Counted from the first letter of the stretch, positions 36,415 to 45,589 are shown. The stretch is DNA of 64,000 nt from Deferrisomatales bacterium (GCA_024277875.1 JAJRUI010000110.1:1-64000), one strand, 5' to 3'. Numbers and translations are program-made. The notes: a model not told the origin generated them from the sequence alone.

Positions 36415-37706
36415 GACGGGGGCTCCTTGTCGGTTGGTTCCTCGTCGAGGCCGAACATGCGCCGGACCGCGTCCACCGCGAACTCGAGTTCGGGATCGTC
36501 GGCCACCCGCTTCAGGTACACGCTGGGCTCGTGGAGGATCTTGTTCACAATGGCCTGGCTCATGGCCTCCAGGCTCTTGCGCTGCTTCTTGGTCAGGTCG
36601 TCGCCGAACACCTTGAGGGTCTTCTCGATCTCCGCCCGGCGGATCGCGTCGAACCGGGCCCGCAGGTCGCGGATGGTGGGGGTCACCTCCAGGGTCTTCA
36701 TCCAGCCCAGGAACGCGGCCACCTCCTCGGCCACGATCGCCTCGGCCTTCTCGGCCTCCTTGGCCCGTTCGCGCTTGTTGGCCTCGACCACGCCCTGCAG
36801 GTCGTCCACGTCGTACAGGTACACGTTGGGCAGGTCGTTGATCCGGGGGTCCATGTCCCGGGGCACGGCGATGTCGATCAGGAACATCGGCTTCTGCTTG
36901 CGGATCTTCATGGCCGCGCGCACGGCGTCGGGACCGAGCACGAAGTGGGGCGCGCCCGTGGACGAAATCACGATGTCCACCTCGGGCAGGTGGTACGCGA
37001 ACTCCTCGAACGGCACGGCGCGGCCGTCGAACCGCTCGGCCAGGGCCTCGGCCCGGGCCAGGGTGCGGTTGGTCACCTGCACGCCCCGGGCGCCGTTCTC
37101 CAGCAGGTGGGTCGCGGCCAGCTCGCACATCTCGCCCGCGCCGATCACCAGCACCTGCTTGCCCTCCAAAGAGCCGAAGATCGCCCTGGCCAGTTCCACC
37201 GCGGCGAACGACACCGATACGGCAGACTGGGCGATCCGGGTCTCGGTGCGCACGCGCTTGGCCGTGCTGAACGCCTTGTGCATGAACCGGTTGAGCACCA
37301 GCCCGGTGGCCTGGCCCTGGCTCGCGGTCTCGTACGCGTCCTTGACCTGGCCCAGGATCTGGGGCTCGCCCACCACCATCGAGTCCAGGCTCGACGCCAC
37401 CCGGAACACGTGGCGCACCGCGTCCGAGCCCGCGTGCACGTACAGGTGGGGACGGAGGTCCGGCTCGGGCACGCCGTGGTACGCGGCCATGAACCGGATC
37501 AGGTTCTCGACGCCGTCCTCCCGGCCCCGGCTGGCCGCGTACACCTCGACCCGGTTGCAGGTGGACAGGATCACCGCCTCGCGCACCCCGGGCAGGTCCC
37601 GCACCGCCCGCAGGGCGTCGTGGAAGCAGTCCGGCGCGAACGCCACGCGCTCCCGGATCTCCACCGGAGCGGTCTTGTGGCTGAGGCCGACGACGATGAT
37701 CTCCAT
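36411..37706 (-). CDS. hemA: glutamyl-tRNA reductase
   Basis: A 431-residue NADPH enzyme that starts C5 tetrapyrrole synthesis by reducing glutamyl-tRNA. The catalytic nucleophile is Cys50 in [11 protein letters not shown]; the [10 protein letters not shown] Rossmann motif and the C-terminal dimerisation helices (about 330-415) are present. The gene lies between ccsB and hemC. Confidence 0.95.
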   Translation of the reverse strand: MEIIVVGLSHKTAPVEIRERVAFAPDCFHDALRAVRDLPGVREAVILSTCNRVEVYAASRGREDGVENLIRFMAAYHGVPEPDLRPHLYVHAGSDAVRHVFRVASSLDSMVVGEPQILGQVKDAYETASQGQATGLVLNRFMHKAFSTAKRVRTETRIAQSAVSVSFAAVELARAIFGSLEGKQVLVIGAGEMCELAATHLLENGARGVQVTNRTLARAEALAERFDGRAVPFEEFAYHLPEVDIVISSTGAPHFVLGPDAVRAAMKIRKQKPMFLIDIAVPRDMDPRINDLPNVYLYDVDDLQGVVEANKRERAKEAEKAEAIVAEEVAAFLGWMKTLEVTPTIRDLRARFDAIRRAEIEKTLKVFGDDLTKKQRKSLEAMSQAIVNKILHEPSVYLKRVADDPELEFAVDAVRRMFGLDEEPTDKEPPS

Positions 37707-37729
37707 GACCGGTTTCCGCCCTCGCTCGG

Positions 37730-38572
37730 TCAGCCGGTGTAGATGTGCAGGCTCTCCAGGTCGGGCACCAGCCTGGGGAGCACGAAGTTCACCCCGAGGA
37801 ACGTGAACAGCACGGCCCCGAACCCGATGATCGCCCAGATCGCGGCCCGCCGGCCGCGCCACCCGATGGTGAGCCGGCCGTGGAGCACGGCCGCGTACAG
37901 GAGCCAGGTGATCAGTGACCAGGTCTCCTTGGGATCCCAGCTCCAGTAGGTGCCCCACGCCTGCTGGGCCCAGATCGCGCCGGTGATGATGCCCGCGGTG
38001 AGCAGGGGGAATCCGATCGACAGGCACCGGTAGTTGAGTTCGTCCAGCACCTCGAGGTTGGGCAGCCGCCGGAACCACGCCCCCAGCCGCTTGCGCTTGA
38101 GCTGGCGCTCCTGGATCAGGTACATCACCCCGGCGGCCGCGGCCAGGGCGAACGCGCCGTCCCCCAGGAACAGCAGGCCCACGTGCACCGGCAGCCACGC
38201 GGACTGGAGCGCGGCGGGCAGGGGTTCCATGTGGCCGGTCAGGCTGGCCGCGGCCAGCACGAACATCGACGCCACCGGCGTGACGAACGCGCCCAGGGTG
38301 GGCAGGTGGTACCGGAGCTGGAGCACCAGGTACAGCCCGGCCACGCACCACCCGAAGAAGCTCATGGACTCGTGCAGGGTGGTGACCGGGGTGTACCCGA
38401 CCTCCACGAACCGGATCACGAGCCCGGCGGTGTGCAGAACGAACGCGGCCCAGGTGACCCGGCGCGCCCACTTGAGCACCGGCTCGCGCAGGGTGACCAG
38501 GTACACCAGGTGGAACGCCGTGGCCACCAGGTACACCACCACCGAGCTGTGCAGCACCCAGATGTTCGTCAT
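37730..38572 (-). CDS. cytochrome c biogenesis protein CcsB/CcsA type (system II)
   Basis: A 280-residue membrane protein with eight helices and the tryptophan-rich heme-handling motif [19 protein letters not shown] (about 210-228) that identifies the CcsA/ResC branch. It carries heme outward for attachment to apocytochromes. Its place between siroheme and hemA genes, and the multiheme cytochromes of this window, fit a supply role. The partner ResB-type protein is not in the window. Confidence 0.92.
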   Translation of the reverse strand: MTNIWVLHSSVVVYLVATAFHLVYLVTLREPVLKWARRVTWAAFVLHTAGLVIRFVEVGYTPVTTLHESMSFFGWCVAGLYLVLQLRYHLPTLGAFVTPVASMFVLAAASLTGHMEPLPAALQSAWLPVHVGLLFLGDGAFALAAAAGVMYLIQERQLKRKRLGAWFRRLPNLEVLDELNYRCLSIGFPLLTAGIITGAIWAQQAWGTYWSWDPKETWSLITWLLYAAVLHGRLTIGWRGRRAAIWAIIGFGAVLFTFLGVNFVLPRLVPDLESLHIYTG

Positions 38573-39225
38573 CGCGTTTCCTTCCCCGGGCCGTCCCGGG
38601 CGGTCCACCCAGGCACCTCGCCCGCCCGGGCCAGGACCTTGCGGGCCGCGGCCCGGCGGTCCCCGCGCTCCAGGTCCTGGACGATCCCGTCGTTCAACAG
38701 GGTTCCCAGCACCCGGTGGCGCGCCATATCGCGCAACCGGCGGGCCAGGTCCGCCACCTCCCCCACCGCCGGCGGCACGGCCTCGGCGACCCGGTCGCGG
38801 ACCCACGCGGCCAGGGCCGGCGACGCGCCGCCCGTGGCCACGGCCACGGCCACCGCGCCCCGGCGCACCACGGCCGGCACGTGGAAGCCGCTGCCGCCGG
38901 GGTCGTCGGCCACGTTGACCCACACTCCCCGGCGCCGGGCCTCGGCCCGCACCCGCTGGTTGACCGCGGGGTCCGAGGTTGCGGCAAAAGCAAGAACCGT
39001 TCCGTCCAGGTCCCCGGGTTCGAACCCGCGCCGCGTCCACGTCCCCTCGCCGGCCCGGGCCCGGGCCGCCAAGGCCGGGCACGCCTCCGGCGCCACCACC
39101 GTGACCCGGGCACCGCACGCCAGGAGCCCCGCGACCTTGCGCTCGGCCACGGTCCCGGCGCCCACCACCGCGCACGGCCGGCCCGCGAGGTCCAGGAACA
39201 AGGGGTACCGGGGGGGGGCGGTCAC
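38569..39225 (-). CDS. precorrin-2 dehydrogenase / sirohydrochlorin ferrochelatase
   Basis: A 218-residue CysG-N/Met8p-type bifunctional enzyme that oxidises precorrin-2 with NAD and can insert iron to make siroheme. The Rossmann segment CAVVGAGTVAERKV and the VNVADDPGGSGFHVPAVV block are typical; the missing methyltransferase part is supplied by the CobA-HemD fusion. The GTG start at 39225 overlaps the stop codon of the upstream gene. Confidence 0.9.
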   Translation of the reverse strand: MTAPPRYPLFLDLAGRPCAVVGAGTVAERKVAGLLACGARVTVVAPEACPALAARARAGEGTWTRRGFEPGDLDGTVLAFAATSDPAVNQRVRAEARRRGVWVNVADDPGGSGFHVPAVVRRGAVAVAVATGGASPALAAWVRDRVAEAVPPAVGEVADLARRLRDMARHRVLGTLLNDGIVQDLERGDRRAAARKVLARAGEVPGWTARDGPGKETR

Positions 39226-40190
39226 CCCTCCTCCCCCGCCAGCGCCTCTTCCACCAGGGAGAACAACAGGGGAACGAGGAGCTCGTGGGGGCCCGTGAGG
39301 TGGTAGCCCCGGCCGCCGCTGCCGGTAGGCCGGCCCACCACGTTGGCCGACGGCCGGTAGTGGCGGATGAAGTCGAGGTTGGCCGTGGTGAACCGCTGGA
39401 CTGCGTGGCCCCGGTTGCGCACCAGGGTCAGCGCCTTCAGGAACACCTCGGGCAGGATCACGGCGCTGCCCACGTTCAGGAACACCCCGCCCTCCAGGCG
39501 CGACACCACCGCGCAGAACCTCTTGAAGTCCGCGAGGCTGGCCCCGCCGATGGCCGCGCCGTCCGCGTCGGGGTGCATGTGCACGATGTCGGTGCCCACG
39601 GCCACGTGCACCGTGGCCACCACGCCGTGGCAATACGCTGCGGCCAGCAGGCTCCGGTCCCGGTACGGCAGGCCCTCCTCCCAGATCGCCTCGCCCACTG
39701 CGTGGCCCAGGCCCTTGCCCCGGCGGTGGCCGTCGCGCACCACCCGGTTGAGCCATTCCCCGGTCTCCCGGGCCATGCCGAACCGGCCGTCGCCGAGCTG
39801 GGCGCCCACGTCCTCGGAGGTATGACCGGCCAGGGCCAGCTCGAAGTCGTGCACGATGGCCGCGCCGTTCAGGGCCACGCTCGTGAGCCGGCCCCGGGCC
39901 ATCCAGTCGGCGTACCACGGCTGGAGCCCCACCTTGATGTTGTGGGCCCCCAGGGCCACGGCCACCACCCGGTCGTCCCGGTGGGCCCGGACGATCGCGC
40001 CGGCCACGGCCTTGAGGTCCTCGGCCATCAGGAACGGCGGCAGGCTGTCTGCGAACGCGCGAAACGACCCGCCCGGACGGAACGGGGCCCGGAACGAGGC
40101 TGCGTGCACCTTGCTCGGCCGGGACGCCAGGGGGTAGGTGTCCACCGGCCCGTCGGGCAGGGTCGCGCCAGGGGGCAGCCGCAGGGCCAT
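39222..40190 (-). CDS. conserved protein, possibly deoxyhypusine synthase-like fold
   Basis: A 322-residue protein I do not recognise with certainty. The most distinctive part, TSVALNGAAIVHDFELALAG followed by DGRFGMARETGEWLN (about 105-150), recalls NAD-binding proteins related to deoxyhypusine synthase, but the catalytic Lys region of true enzymes is not evident. It is locked into the operon by 4-base overlaps with gmhA and with the siroheme gene, so its job is probably tied to sugar or tetrapyrrole metabolism. No bacterial hypusine substrate (eIF5A/EF-P type gene) is nearby. Confidence 0.55.
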   Translation of the reverse strand: MALRLPPGATLPDGPVDTYPLASRPSKVHAASFRAPFRPGGSFRAFADSLPPFLMAEDLKAVAGAIVRAHRDDRVVAVALGAHNIKVGLQPWYADWMARGRLTSVALNGAAIVHDFELALAGHTSEDVGAQLGDGRFGMARETGEWLNRVVRDGHRRGKGLGHAVGEAIWEEGLPYRDRSLLAAAYCHGVVATVHVAVGTDIVHMHPDADGAAIGGASLADFKRFCAVVSRLEGGVFLNVGSAVILPEVFLKALTLVRNRGHAVQRFTTANLDFIRHYRPSANVVGRPTGSGGRGYHLTGPHELLVPLLFSLVEEALAGEEG

Positions 40191-40774
40191 CACGTCCCCC
40201 CGGCGTCCGGGTACAGGATCGCGTCCACGGCGTCGCACAGGGCGTGGACCCACGCCGCGTGGCACTCCTGGACCCGGGGGGTGTCGCCGGTGGGGGCCTG
40301 GAACAGGCGGTCACACAGGGGGGCGAGGTCGCCGCCGGCCGCGCCGGTGAGGCCGACGCACAGGCACCCCGCGTCCCGGGCCGCCCGCAGGCCCGCCGTC
40401 ACGTTGGGGCTGGTGCCGCTGGTGGAGATGCCGATGGCCACGTCGCCCGGCCGGGCCAGGGCCGCCACCTGCTTGACGAACACCTGGTCGAACCCGAAGT
40501 CGTTGGCGATGGCCGTGAGGGCCGAGGTGTCGGTGGTGAGGGCGACGGCCGCCAGCGGCGGCCGGTCGATCCGGAACCGGTTCACGAACTCTGCCGCCAG
40601 GTGCTGGGCGTCGGCCGCGGACCCGCCGTTGCCGAACACGAGCACCTTGCCCCCTGCCCGCAGCCGGTCGGCCACCTCCCGGGCAAGGTCGGCCAGGCCG
40701 GGCGCCGCGGCCCGGCCGAACGCCTCCAGGGCCCTGGCCCCGTCGAGGAACCCGTCGCGAATCCGCTGCTGCAC
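40190..40774 (-). CDS. gmhA: SIS-domain sedoheptulose-7-phosphate isomerase
   Basis: A 194-residue SIS-domain protein of the GmhA type, which makes D-glycero-manno-heptose 7-phosphate for the lipopolysaccharide core. Signatures are VFGNGGSAADAQHLAAEFVNRF (sugar-phosphate loop, near residues 45-66) and AIGISTSGTSPNV. GTG start at 40774 after GGAGG. It is the first gene of the heme operon, directly behind a consensus promoter. Confidence 0.9.
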   Translation of the reverse strand: MQQRIRDGFLDGARALEAFGRAAAPGLADLAREVADRLRAGGKVLVFGNGGSAADAQHLAAEFVNRFRIDRPPLAAVALTTDTSALTAIANDFGFDQVFVKQVAALARPGDVAIGISTSGTSPNVTAGLRAARDAGCLCVGLTGAAGGDLAPLCDRLFQAPTGDTPRVQECHAAWVHALCDAVDAILYPDAGGT

Positions 40775-40813
40775 CCCGCACCTCCGGTCACCGGCCTCTG
40801 CGCGAAATAGCGC

Positions 40814-40842
40814 AGGATAGGGGCGGCCCCCTCCCGTGTCAA
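40814..40842 (-). promoter_or_regulatory. sigma-70 promoter of the gmhA-hem operon
   Basis: On the minus strand a perfect TTGACA (40837-40842) and TATCCT (40814-40819) are spaced by exactly 17 bp. It lies at the end of nrdG and 39 bases before the gmhA start, so the tetrapyrrole genes have their own transcript separate from nrdDG. Confidence 0.75.
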
Positions 40843-41591
40843 GCCGCCCGCCCGGCGTCGAACGCGGCCCGGGCGGCCCGGGCCCAGGCCTCGAACGCGT
40901 CCGGATCCAGGGGGGGGCGGCCGGCCAGGACCGGGTCCAGGGGGTCCTCCACCCGGCACCGTTGGGGGGTGTACCGGACGGGCGCGGCGCGGCCCCGGCA
41001 CCGCCGGCCCAGGTCCCCGGCCAGGCGCACGAGTTCGTCCCGGGACAGCAGGTCGGGGTGAACCGTGGTGCGCAGCTCCACGGGCAGGTTGCCCGCGGCC
41101 AGCCGGTCCACGGTGCGGGCCACCGGCCCGGGCGCTGCGCCGGGGCCGGCGTTGCGGCGGTACGGGATCGGCTCGAGGGGGGCCTTGACGTCCACCGCCA
41201 CCGCGTCCACCAGGCCGGCGTCCACCAGGCCGGCCACCACGTCGGGCCGGGAGCCGTTGGTGTCGAGCTTGACCGCCCACCCGTCCGCCCGGAACCGGCG
41301 AAGCAGCTCCGGCAGGCCCGGGTGCCCGGTGGGCTCCCCGCCGGTGACGCACACCCCGTCCACCCACCCCCGCAGCCGCCCGAGGGCCTCGAACACCGCG
41401 TCCAGCGGCCAGGTCGGCACGGTCTCGGGCGCGGTCACCAGCCGGTGGTTGTGGCAGTACGGGCACCGGTAGTTGCACCCGGGCACGAACACGACGGCCG
41501 CCACCCGGCCCGGCCAGTCGCTGAACGAGGTCTCCAGGAACCCCTTGATCTCGGGCAGGGGCTGCCGGCGGGCCGGTTCAGGCGTGTCCAC
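40839..41591 (-). CDS. nrdG: anaerobic ribonucleotide reductase activating protein
   Basis: A 250-residue radical SAM activase of the NrdG2 kind. The cluster motif CNYRCPYC (C39, C43, C46) and VCVTGGEPTGH are visible. It installs the glycyl radical on NrdD using S-adenosylmethionine. GTG 41591 is the likely start: it lies inside the end of the glutaredoxin-like gene with GGAG just upstream; no later start precedes the conserved region. Confidence 0.88.
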   Translation of the reverse strand: MDTPEPARRQPLPEIKGFLETSFSDWPGRVAAVVFVPGCNYRCPYCHNHRLVTAPETVPTWPLDAVFEALGRLRGWVDGVCVTGGEPTGHPGLPELLRRFRADGWAVKLDTNGSRPDVVAGLVDAGLVDAVAVDVKAPLEPIPYRRNAGPGAAPGPVARTVDRLAAGNLPVELRTTVHPDLLSRDELVRLAGDLGRRCRGRAAPVRYTPQRCRVEDPLDPVLAGRPPLDPDAFEAWARAARAAFDAGRAA

Positions 41592-41826
41592 CCGACTCCA
41601 GGAACTTGCGGATCCGGATCGCACCGGTGAGGTACCGCTCCCGGTCGAGCACCAGGATCGGGAGCTGGCGCTCGGCCACGGTGACGAGCCCGTGCCACGC
41701 CAGGTGGGCCAGGGCGTCCGGGTTCTCCGGACCCAGTTCCTCCACGGCCACGCCGAGCCCTTCGAGGTCCACGGCGTGCTTGACGTAGTCGCACTTCTCG
41801 CAACCGGTCTTGGTGAACAGGGTCAT
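41578..41826 (-). CDS. glutaredoxin-like protein of the nrd operon
   Basis: An 82-residue thioredoxin-fold protein with a CEKC redox pair (C9, C12) directly after the first strand. It sits between nrdD and nrdG with overlaps on both sides, so it is a likely reductant or partner of the class III reductase. Class III enzymes often use formate, but thioredoxin/glutaredoxin-dependent subgroups are known. Confidence 0.8.
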   Translation of the reverse strand: MTLFTKTGCEKCDYVKHAVDLEGLGVAVEELGPENPDALAHLAWHGLVTVAERQLPILVLDRERYLTGAIRIRKFLESGGHA

Positions 41827-43973
41827 TTCGCCTCTCCTTCGGCCCGCCGGCCGCCCTCGGCCGGGGTGCCGGTGAAACAGCCCCGGTTGCGGCGGCGCTC
41901 GTGGAGTTCGCCGATCTTGCCCTGGTTCCAGGAACTGATCTTGGTGAAGTACCCGGTGATCCGGGTGATCCCCTCGACCTCGTCGCTGCCGCAGTAGGTG
42001 CAGCTCTCTTCCAGGCCCCGGGCGGTGCGGCCGCACGCCACGCAGGTGGTGAATTCGGGGCTGAACGCGATCTGGTCGTTGTGGGTGTTGCGGAACACCT
42101 TGGTGACGAAGTTCGCCAGGCTCTCCGGAGACGGCTTCTCCTCGCCGAGCCAGATGTGGGTGATCGCGCCGGCCTCGATCAGCGGGTGGAACAGGCCCTC
42201 CTGGCGCACCCGGTCGATCGGGTTGGTGGGGCTGCCCACGTGGAGCTGGGTCGAGTTGGTGTAGTACACCTCGCCCCGGGACAGGTCACCCCGCACCGCG
42301 GCCCCCGCCTGGGGCGAGTAGTACTTGAGGTCGAGCTTGGCGAACCGGTACGCCGTGGACTCGGCCGGGGTCTGCTCGAGCACGAAGTGCATGTTGTGGT
42401 GGCGCGACATCTTCTCGCTCACCAGCTTCATGTGGGCGATCACCTTGAGCCCGAACCGGAACGCGCCCTCGGACTCGTGAAGTTCCTCGCCGGTGTGGAT
42501 CTTGACCATCTCGTTCAGGCCCACCATGCCCAGCAGGTAGCTCACGCGGTGCATCCGCAGGTACGGCTGGCCGTCCTTGTTCATGGTCAGGAGCGACAGG
42601 GGCCCGCGCTCGCCCTGGCTCAGGAGGCGTTCGATGAACGCCTTCTTCTCCAGGTGGGCCTGGCACGCCGTCTCGAGCATGCCGGTCAGGTTCTGGAACA
42701 GCCGGGTGTCGTCCCCGCCGGCCCGGTACGCGAGCCGGGGCAGGTTGATCGTGGCGTTCTGCAGGGCCGAGTAGCGCATCCGCCACGGCTGCTTGGCGTC
42801 CTCCAGGTCGGACTTCTCCAGCTTGAACGACAGCCGGCAGCACTCCGAGATCTTGGCCGTGTCGCCCCGGTCGAACACGAAGTAGGTGTTGCCCTTCTCG
42901 GCCGACACCTCGCACAGGTGGTGTAGGAACGCCTCGTGGCCGTCGGTCTTGAAGAACTTCTCGGTGATGTGCACCAGGGGCTTGGGAAAGAAGAACGGCC
43001 GGCCGGACGCGTCGCCCTCCAGGTACACGTCGAACAGGAGCTTGACGAACCGCTGGGCCTCCTTCTCGTACTCGCCGTAGGTCTTGCCCGTGTACGCGCC
43101 GCCCGGGCCGATCGCGGGCACGTCCTCGAAGTGCTTGGGCACCTCCCAGTACAGGTTGATGTCCGAAAAGATCGCCTGGCCGCCCCGGGCCACGGCCTGC
43201 TGGGAGTACTCGAAGATCAGCATCTGGGCGAGTTGCTTGACGTCCCGGTCGGGCATGCCCTCCAGGTACGGCGCAAAGAACAGGTTCACCGCGTCCCACC
43301 CGATCGCCCCGGCGAAGTTGGACTGGAGCGCCGCCGAGAACTTGACCATGTGGGCCAGGAGCACCTCGGGGTGCTTGGCCGGGTGGGCGTTGGCCAGGGA
43401 GTTGGGCAGGTTCAGCCCGAACTTCTTCAGGTACTCCAGGCTCTGGCCCGAGCAGTACGGCCGGTCGATGAACCCCAGGTCGTGCAGGTGGATGTCGCCG
43501 CGCATGTGGGCGTCGGCCACGTCCTGGCTGAACACCGCGAGCAGCGCGTACTCCTTCTTGATGTTCTCGGCCAGGGTGAGGTTGGTGGCCTCGGGCCCGT
43601 GGGGCACGTTGGCGTTCTCGCGGTTGGGCTGGACCAGGAGTTCCTCGACGTCGTACAGGGGCATGCCGAGCCGGGTGTGCATCCGGCGGGCGCTCTCCAG
43701 GCCCATCTCGATCAGCTTGGCGTCCACCAGCTCGCGGATCAGCGGGGCGGTGAGCACCTCGATCCGGGACCGCTGGATCCCCTCTTCCACGGCCAGGGCC
43801 ACGCGCTCGGCCGTGTCCGGATCGAGGAACGTCTCCCGGATCAGGGCGTCCACGATCCGGGCCCGGTCCCAACTGGCGATCTCCATGTCCGAGGTCCGGA
43901 CGAACAGGACCCGGTCGGTCGCGTCCTGGGGCTGGGGCGTGCCCGTTCCCCCGAACTCCATCACCTCACCCAT
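41823..43973 (-). CDS. nrdD: anaerobic ribonucleoside-triphosphate reductase (class III)
   Basis: A 716-residue oxygen-sensitive enzyme that makes deoxynucleotides. Order: ATP-cone regulatory domain (about 20-110), the 10-stranded catalytic barrel, a C-terminal zinc site (CVACGRT, CTYCGSD) and the glycyl-radical Gly674 in RITGYFTK. ATG 43973 follows AAAGGAG at 8 bases. Two NrdR boxes lie upstream. It marks an anaerobic lifestyle. Confidence 0.95.
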   Translation of the reverse strand: MGEVMEFGGTGTPQPQDATDRVLFVRTSDMEIASWDRARIVDALIRETFLDPDTAERVALAVEEGIQRSRIEVLTAPLIRELVDAKLIEMGLESARRMHTRLGMPLYDVEELLVQPNRENANVPHGPEATNLTLAENIKKEYALLAVFSQDVADAHMRGDIHLHDLGFIDRPYCSGQSLEYLKKFGLNLPNSLANAHPAKHPEVLLAHMVKFSAALQSNFAGAIGWDAVNLFFAPYLEGMPDRDVKQLAQMLIFEYSQQAVARGGQAIFSDINLYWEVPKHFEDVPAIGPGGAYTGKTYGEYEKEAQRFVKLLFDVYLEGDASGRPFFFPKPLVHITEKFFKTDGHEAFLHHLCEVSAEKGNTYFVFDRGDTAKISECCRLSFKLEKSDLEDAKQPWRMRYSALQNATINLPRLAYRAGGDDTRLFQNLTGMLETACQAHLEKKAFIERLLSQGERGPLSLLTMNKDGQPYLRMHRVSYLLGMVGLNEMVKIHTGEELHESEGAFRFGLKVIAHMKLVSEKMSRHHNMHFVLEQTPAESTAYRFAKLDLKYYSPQAGAAVRGDLSRGEVYYTNSTQLHVGSPTNPIDRVRQEGLFHPLIEAGAITHIWLGEEKPSPESLANFVTKVFRNTHNDQIAFSPEFTTCVACGRTARGLEESCTYCGSDEVEGITRITGYFTKISSWNQGKIGELHERRRNRGCFTGTPAEGGRRAEGEAK

Positions 43974-44021
43974 CCGCTTTCTCCTTTCGCCAGCGATAAC
44001 AGCGCGTTAGGGCGGCTCTCG

Positions 44022-44068
44022 TGTCTATATCTAGTAGGCGGATGGAAGAATACCACAAGATCTGGTGG
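44022..44068. promoter_or_regulatory. tandem NrdR boxes upstream of nrdD
   Basis: Box 1 (44022-44037) has the core CTATATCTAG, 9 of 10 positions of the NrdR consensus CwAtATaTwG. Box 2 (44053-44068) has CAAGATCTGG, 7 of 10. Their starts are 31 bp apart, the three-turn spacing typical of NrdR operators. A TTGTGG/TAGATA promoter for nrdD overlaps them on the minus strand. NrdR with ATP or dATP would repress the operon. Confidence 0.75.
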
Positions 44069-44201
44069 TCGAGAACCCCCGTTTTTCCGTTTCGAGGCGC
44101 TTGCCTCCGGCGACCCGCGTCCGTTATCCTCTGTCGGTTGGTCGATGGCCCGGGAGGGCTTGTGACCTCTGCCCTTCACACCGCATCTTAGGGGAAGGCC
44201 G

Positions 44202-44798
44202 ATGGAAGAAGCCCGTCTCGTGCAGCGGGCTCGCCAGGGCGATTTCGGGGCGTTCGAGCAGCTGGTGACCCGGACCGAGTCCAAGATCTACGGCCTGCTG
44301 CTGCGGCTGGTGGGCAACCCGGAGGACGCGCGTGAACTCCTGCAGGAGACGTACCTGAGCGCGTACCGGAACCTGGACCGGTTCCAGGGCAACGCCGCGT
44401 TCTCGACCTGGGTGTACCGGATCGCCACGAACCACGCGCTCATGCGGTTCCGGAAGAAGAACCCGGAGACCGTGGGGCTGGACGAGATCCCGGTCCCTAC
44501 CCACGAGGAGATCCGGGAACGCGGGGTGTCGGACTGGGACCTGGACCCCAAGGAGGCCGTGCTCCAGAAGGAGATCCGGGGCCTCCTGAACCGCGCGATC
44601 CTGGATCTGCCCCCCCTGTACCGGGCGGTGGTGGTGCTCCGGGACGTGGAGGGGCTCAGCACCGCCGAGACCGCCCAGGCCCTGGAGATCACGGAGGGCG
44701 CGGTCAAGACACGGCTCCACCGGGCCCGGCTGTTCCTCCGGGAGGCCCTGAGCCCCCACTTCGAGGATGCACGGGACGACCGACAGGGGATGCGATGA
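44202..44798 (+). CDS. ECF RNA polymerase sigma factor (sigma-24 family)
   Basis: A 198-residue RpoE-like sigma factor. Region 2 (about 20-85) contains EDARELLQETYLSAYRNLDRF and FSTWVYRIATN; region 4 (about 130-190) contains PPLYRAVVVLRDVEGLSTAETAQAL. It is coupled by ATGA overlap to a zinc-binding anti-sigma factor. GGGGAAGG lies just before the ATG. The genes it controls cannot be read from this window. Confidence 0.93.
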   Translation: MEEARLVQRARQGDFGAFEQLVTRTESKIYGLLLRLVGNPEDARELLQETYLSAYRNLDRFQGNAAFSTWVYRIATNHALMRFRKKNPETVGLDEIPVPTHEEIRERGVSDWDLDPKEAVLQKEIRGLLNRAILDLPPLYRAVVVLRDVEGLSTAETAQALEITEGAVKTRLHRARLFLREALSPHFEDARDDRQGMR

Positions 44799-45061
44799 CC
44801 CGAAAACTGTCGTGCCGGGAGATCCTGGACAACCTGTCCGCCTACGTGGACGCAGAGCTGGACCCGAGCCTGTGCGAGGAGATCGAGGCCCACATGCAGG
44901 GGTGCAACCCGTGCGTGGCGTTCCTCAACACCCTGAAGAAGACCGTGGTCCTGGTCCGCTATTCCGGTGAACCCGAACAGGTGCCCCAGGAGGTCCACAT
45001 CGACCTGCACCGGTTCCTGCGGGACCGGTGCAAGGACGACGGCCCCGGGAAGGAGTCGTGA
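44795..45061 (+). CDS. zinc-finger anti-sigma factor (zf-HC2)
   Basis: An 88-residue soluble anti-sigma factor. The zf-HC2 ligands are seen as H33, C37 and C40 in EAHMQGCNPC, with C27 or C7 as the fourth. No membrane helix is present in this protein, so it probably senses a cytoplasmic redox or metal cue. Both ends overlap neighbouring genes by 4 bases and 1 base. Confidence 0.88.
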   Translation: MTRKLSCREILDNLSAYVDAELDPSLCEEIEAHMQGCNPCVAFLNTLKKTVVLVRYSGEPEQVPQEVHIDLHRFLRDRCKDDGPGKES

Positions 45062-45129
45062 TGGAACCCCTGGTGTGGATCGCGCTGATCGTGCTGGTCG
45101 GCCTCGTGTTGGCCCGGGGAGGGGGGTGA
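45061..45129 (+). CDS. 22-residue single-helix membrane peptide
   Basis: A tiny frame, MEPLVWIALIVLVGLVLARGGG, whose ATG shares one base with the anti-sigma stop codon (TGATG junction), so it is positioned for reinitiation. Residues 4-18 are a continuous hydrophobic helix, ending in a positively charged tail. The upstream anti-sigma factor lacks a membrane anchor, which makes a membrane partner plausible. Length alone keeps confidence moderate. Confidence 0.5.
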   Translation: MEPLVWIALIVLVGLVLARGGG

Positions 45130-45166
45130 GGCAGCTGCTGAGCCGCCGGTCGGCGGCCCGAACCCT

Positions 45167-45194
45167 TTGCGAACCCGGACGGTTCCGGTAGGAT
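45167..45194 (+). promoter_or_regulatory. putative promoter of the thioredoxin gene
   Basis: TTGCGA (45167-45172) and TAGGAT (45189-45194) are spaced by 16 bp, 65 bases upstream of the thioredoxin ATG. Confidence 0.45.
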
Positions 45195-45259
45195 TGGAAC
45201 CCCCGGTCGTCGTGAAACCGGATTTCGACGAAAAAGGAAACGGAAGGAGAGGAAGACCG

Positions 45260-45589
45260 ATGGCCGATGAGAAGGTCCTGACGGTGACCGACGCCGATTT
45301 CGACGCCAAGGTGCTCCAGTCAGACAAGCCCGTGCTGGTGGACTTCTGGGCCGCGTGGTGTGGGCCGTGCCGGATGATGTCGCCGGTGGTGGACGAGATC
45401 GCTGCGGCGTACGACGGCAAGGTGGTTGTCGCGAAAATGAACGTGGACGAGAACCCCCAGACCCCGGCAAAATACGGGGTGCGGGGCATCCCCAACCTCA
45501 AGCTGTTCCAGGGGGGCGAGGTCAAGGAAGAGGTGACCGGCGCCGTGCCCCGCCAGAAGATCGAAGAGATCCTCAACAAGGTGCTGTGA
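45260..45589 (+). CDS. trxA: thioredoxin
   Basis: A 109-residue cytoplasmic thioredoxin with the active site WCGPC (C34, C37) and the cis-proline loop GIPNLKLF. GGAAGGAGAGG precedes the ATG at 45260. The stop overlaps the next start. It could also serve the ECF/zinc-finger redox switch next door; that is inference from position. Confidence 0.95.
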   Translation: MADEKVLTVTDADFDAKVLQSDKPVLVDFWAAWCGPCRMMSPVVDEIAAAYDGKVVVAKMNVDENPQTPAKYGVRGIPNLKLFQGGEVKEEVTGAVPRQKIEEILNKVL

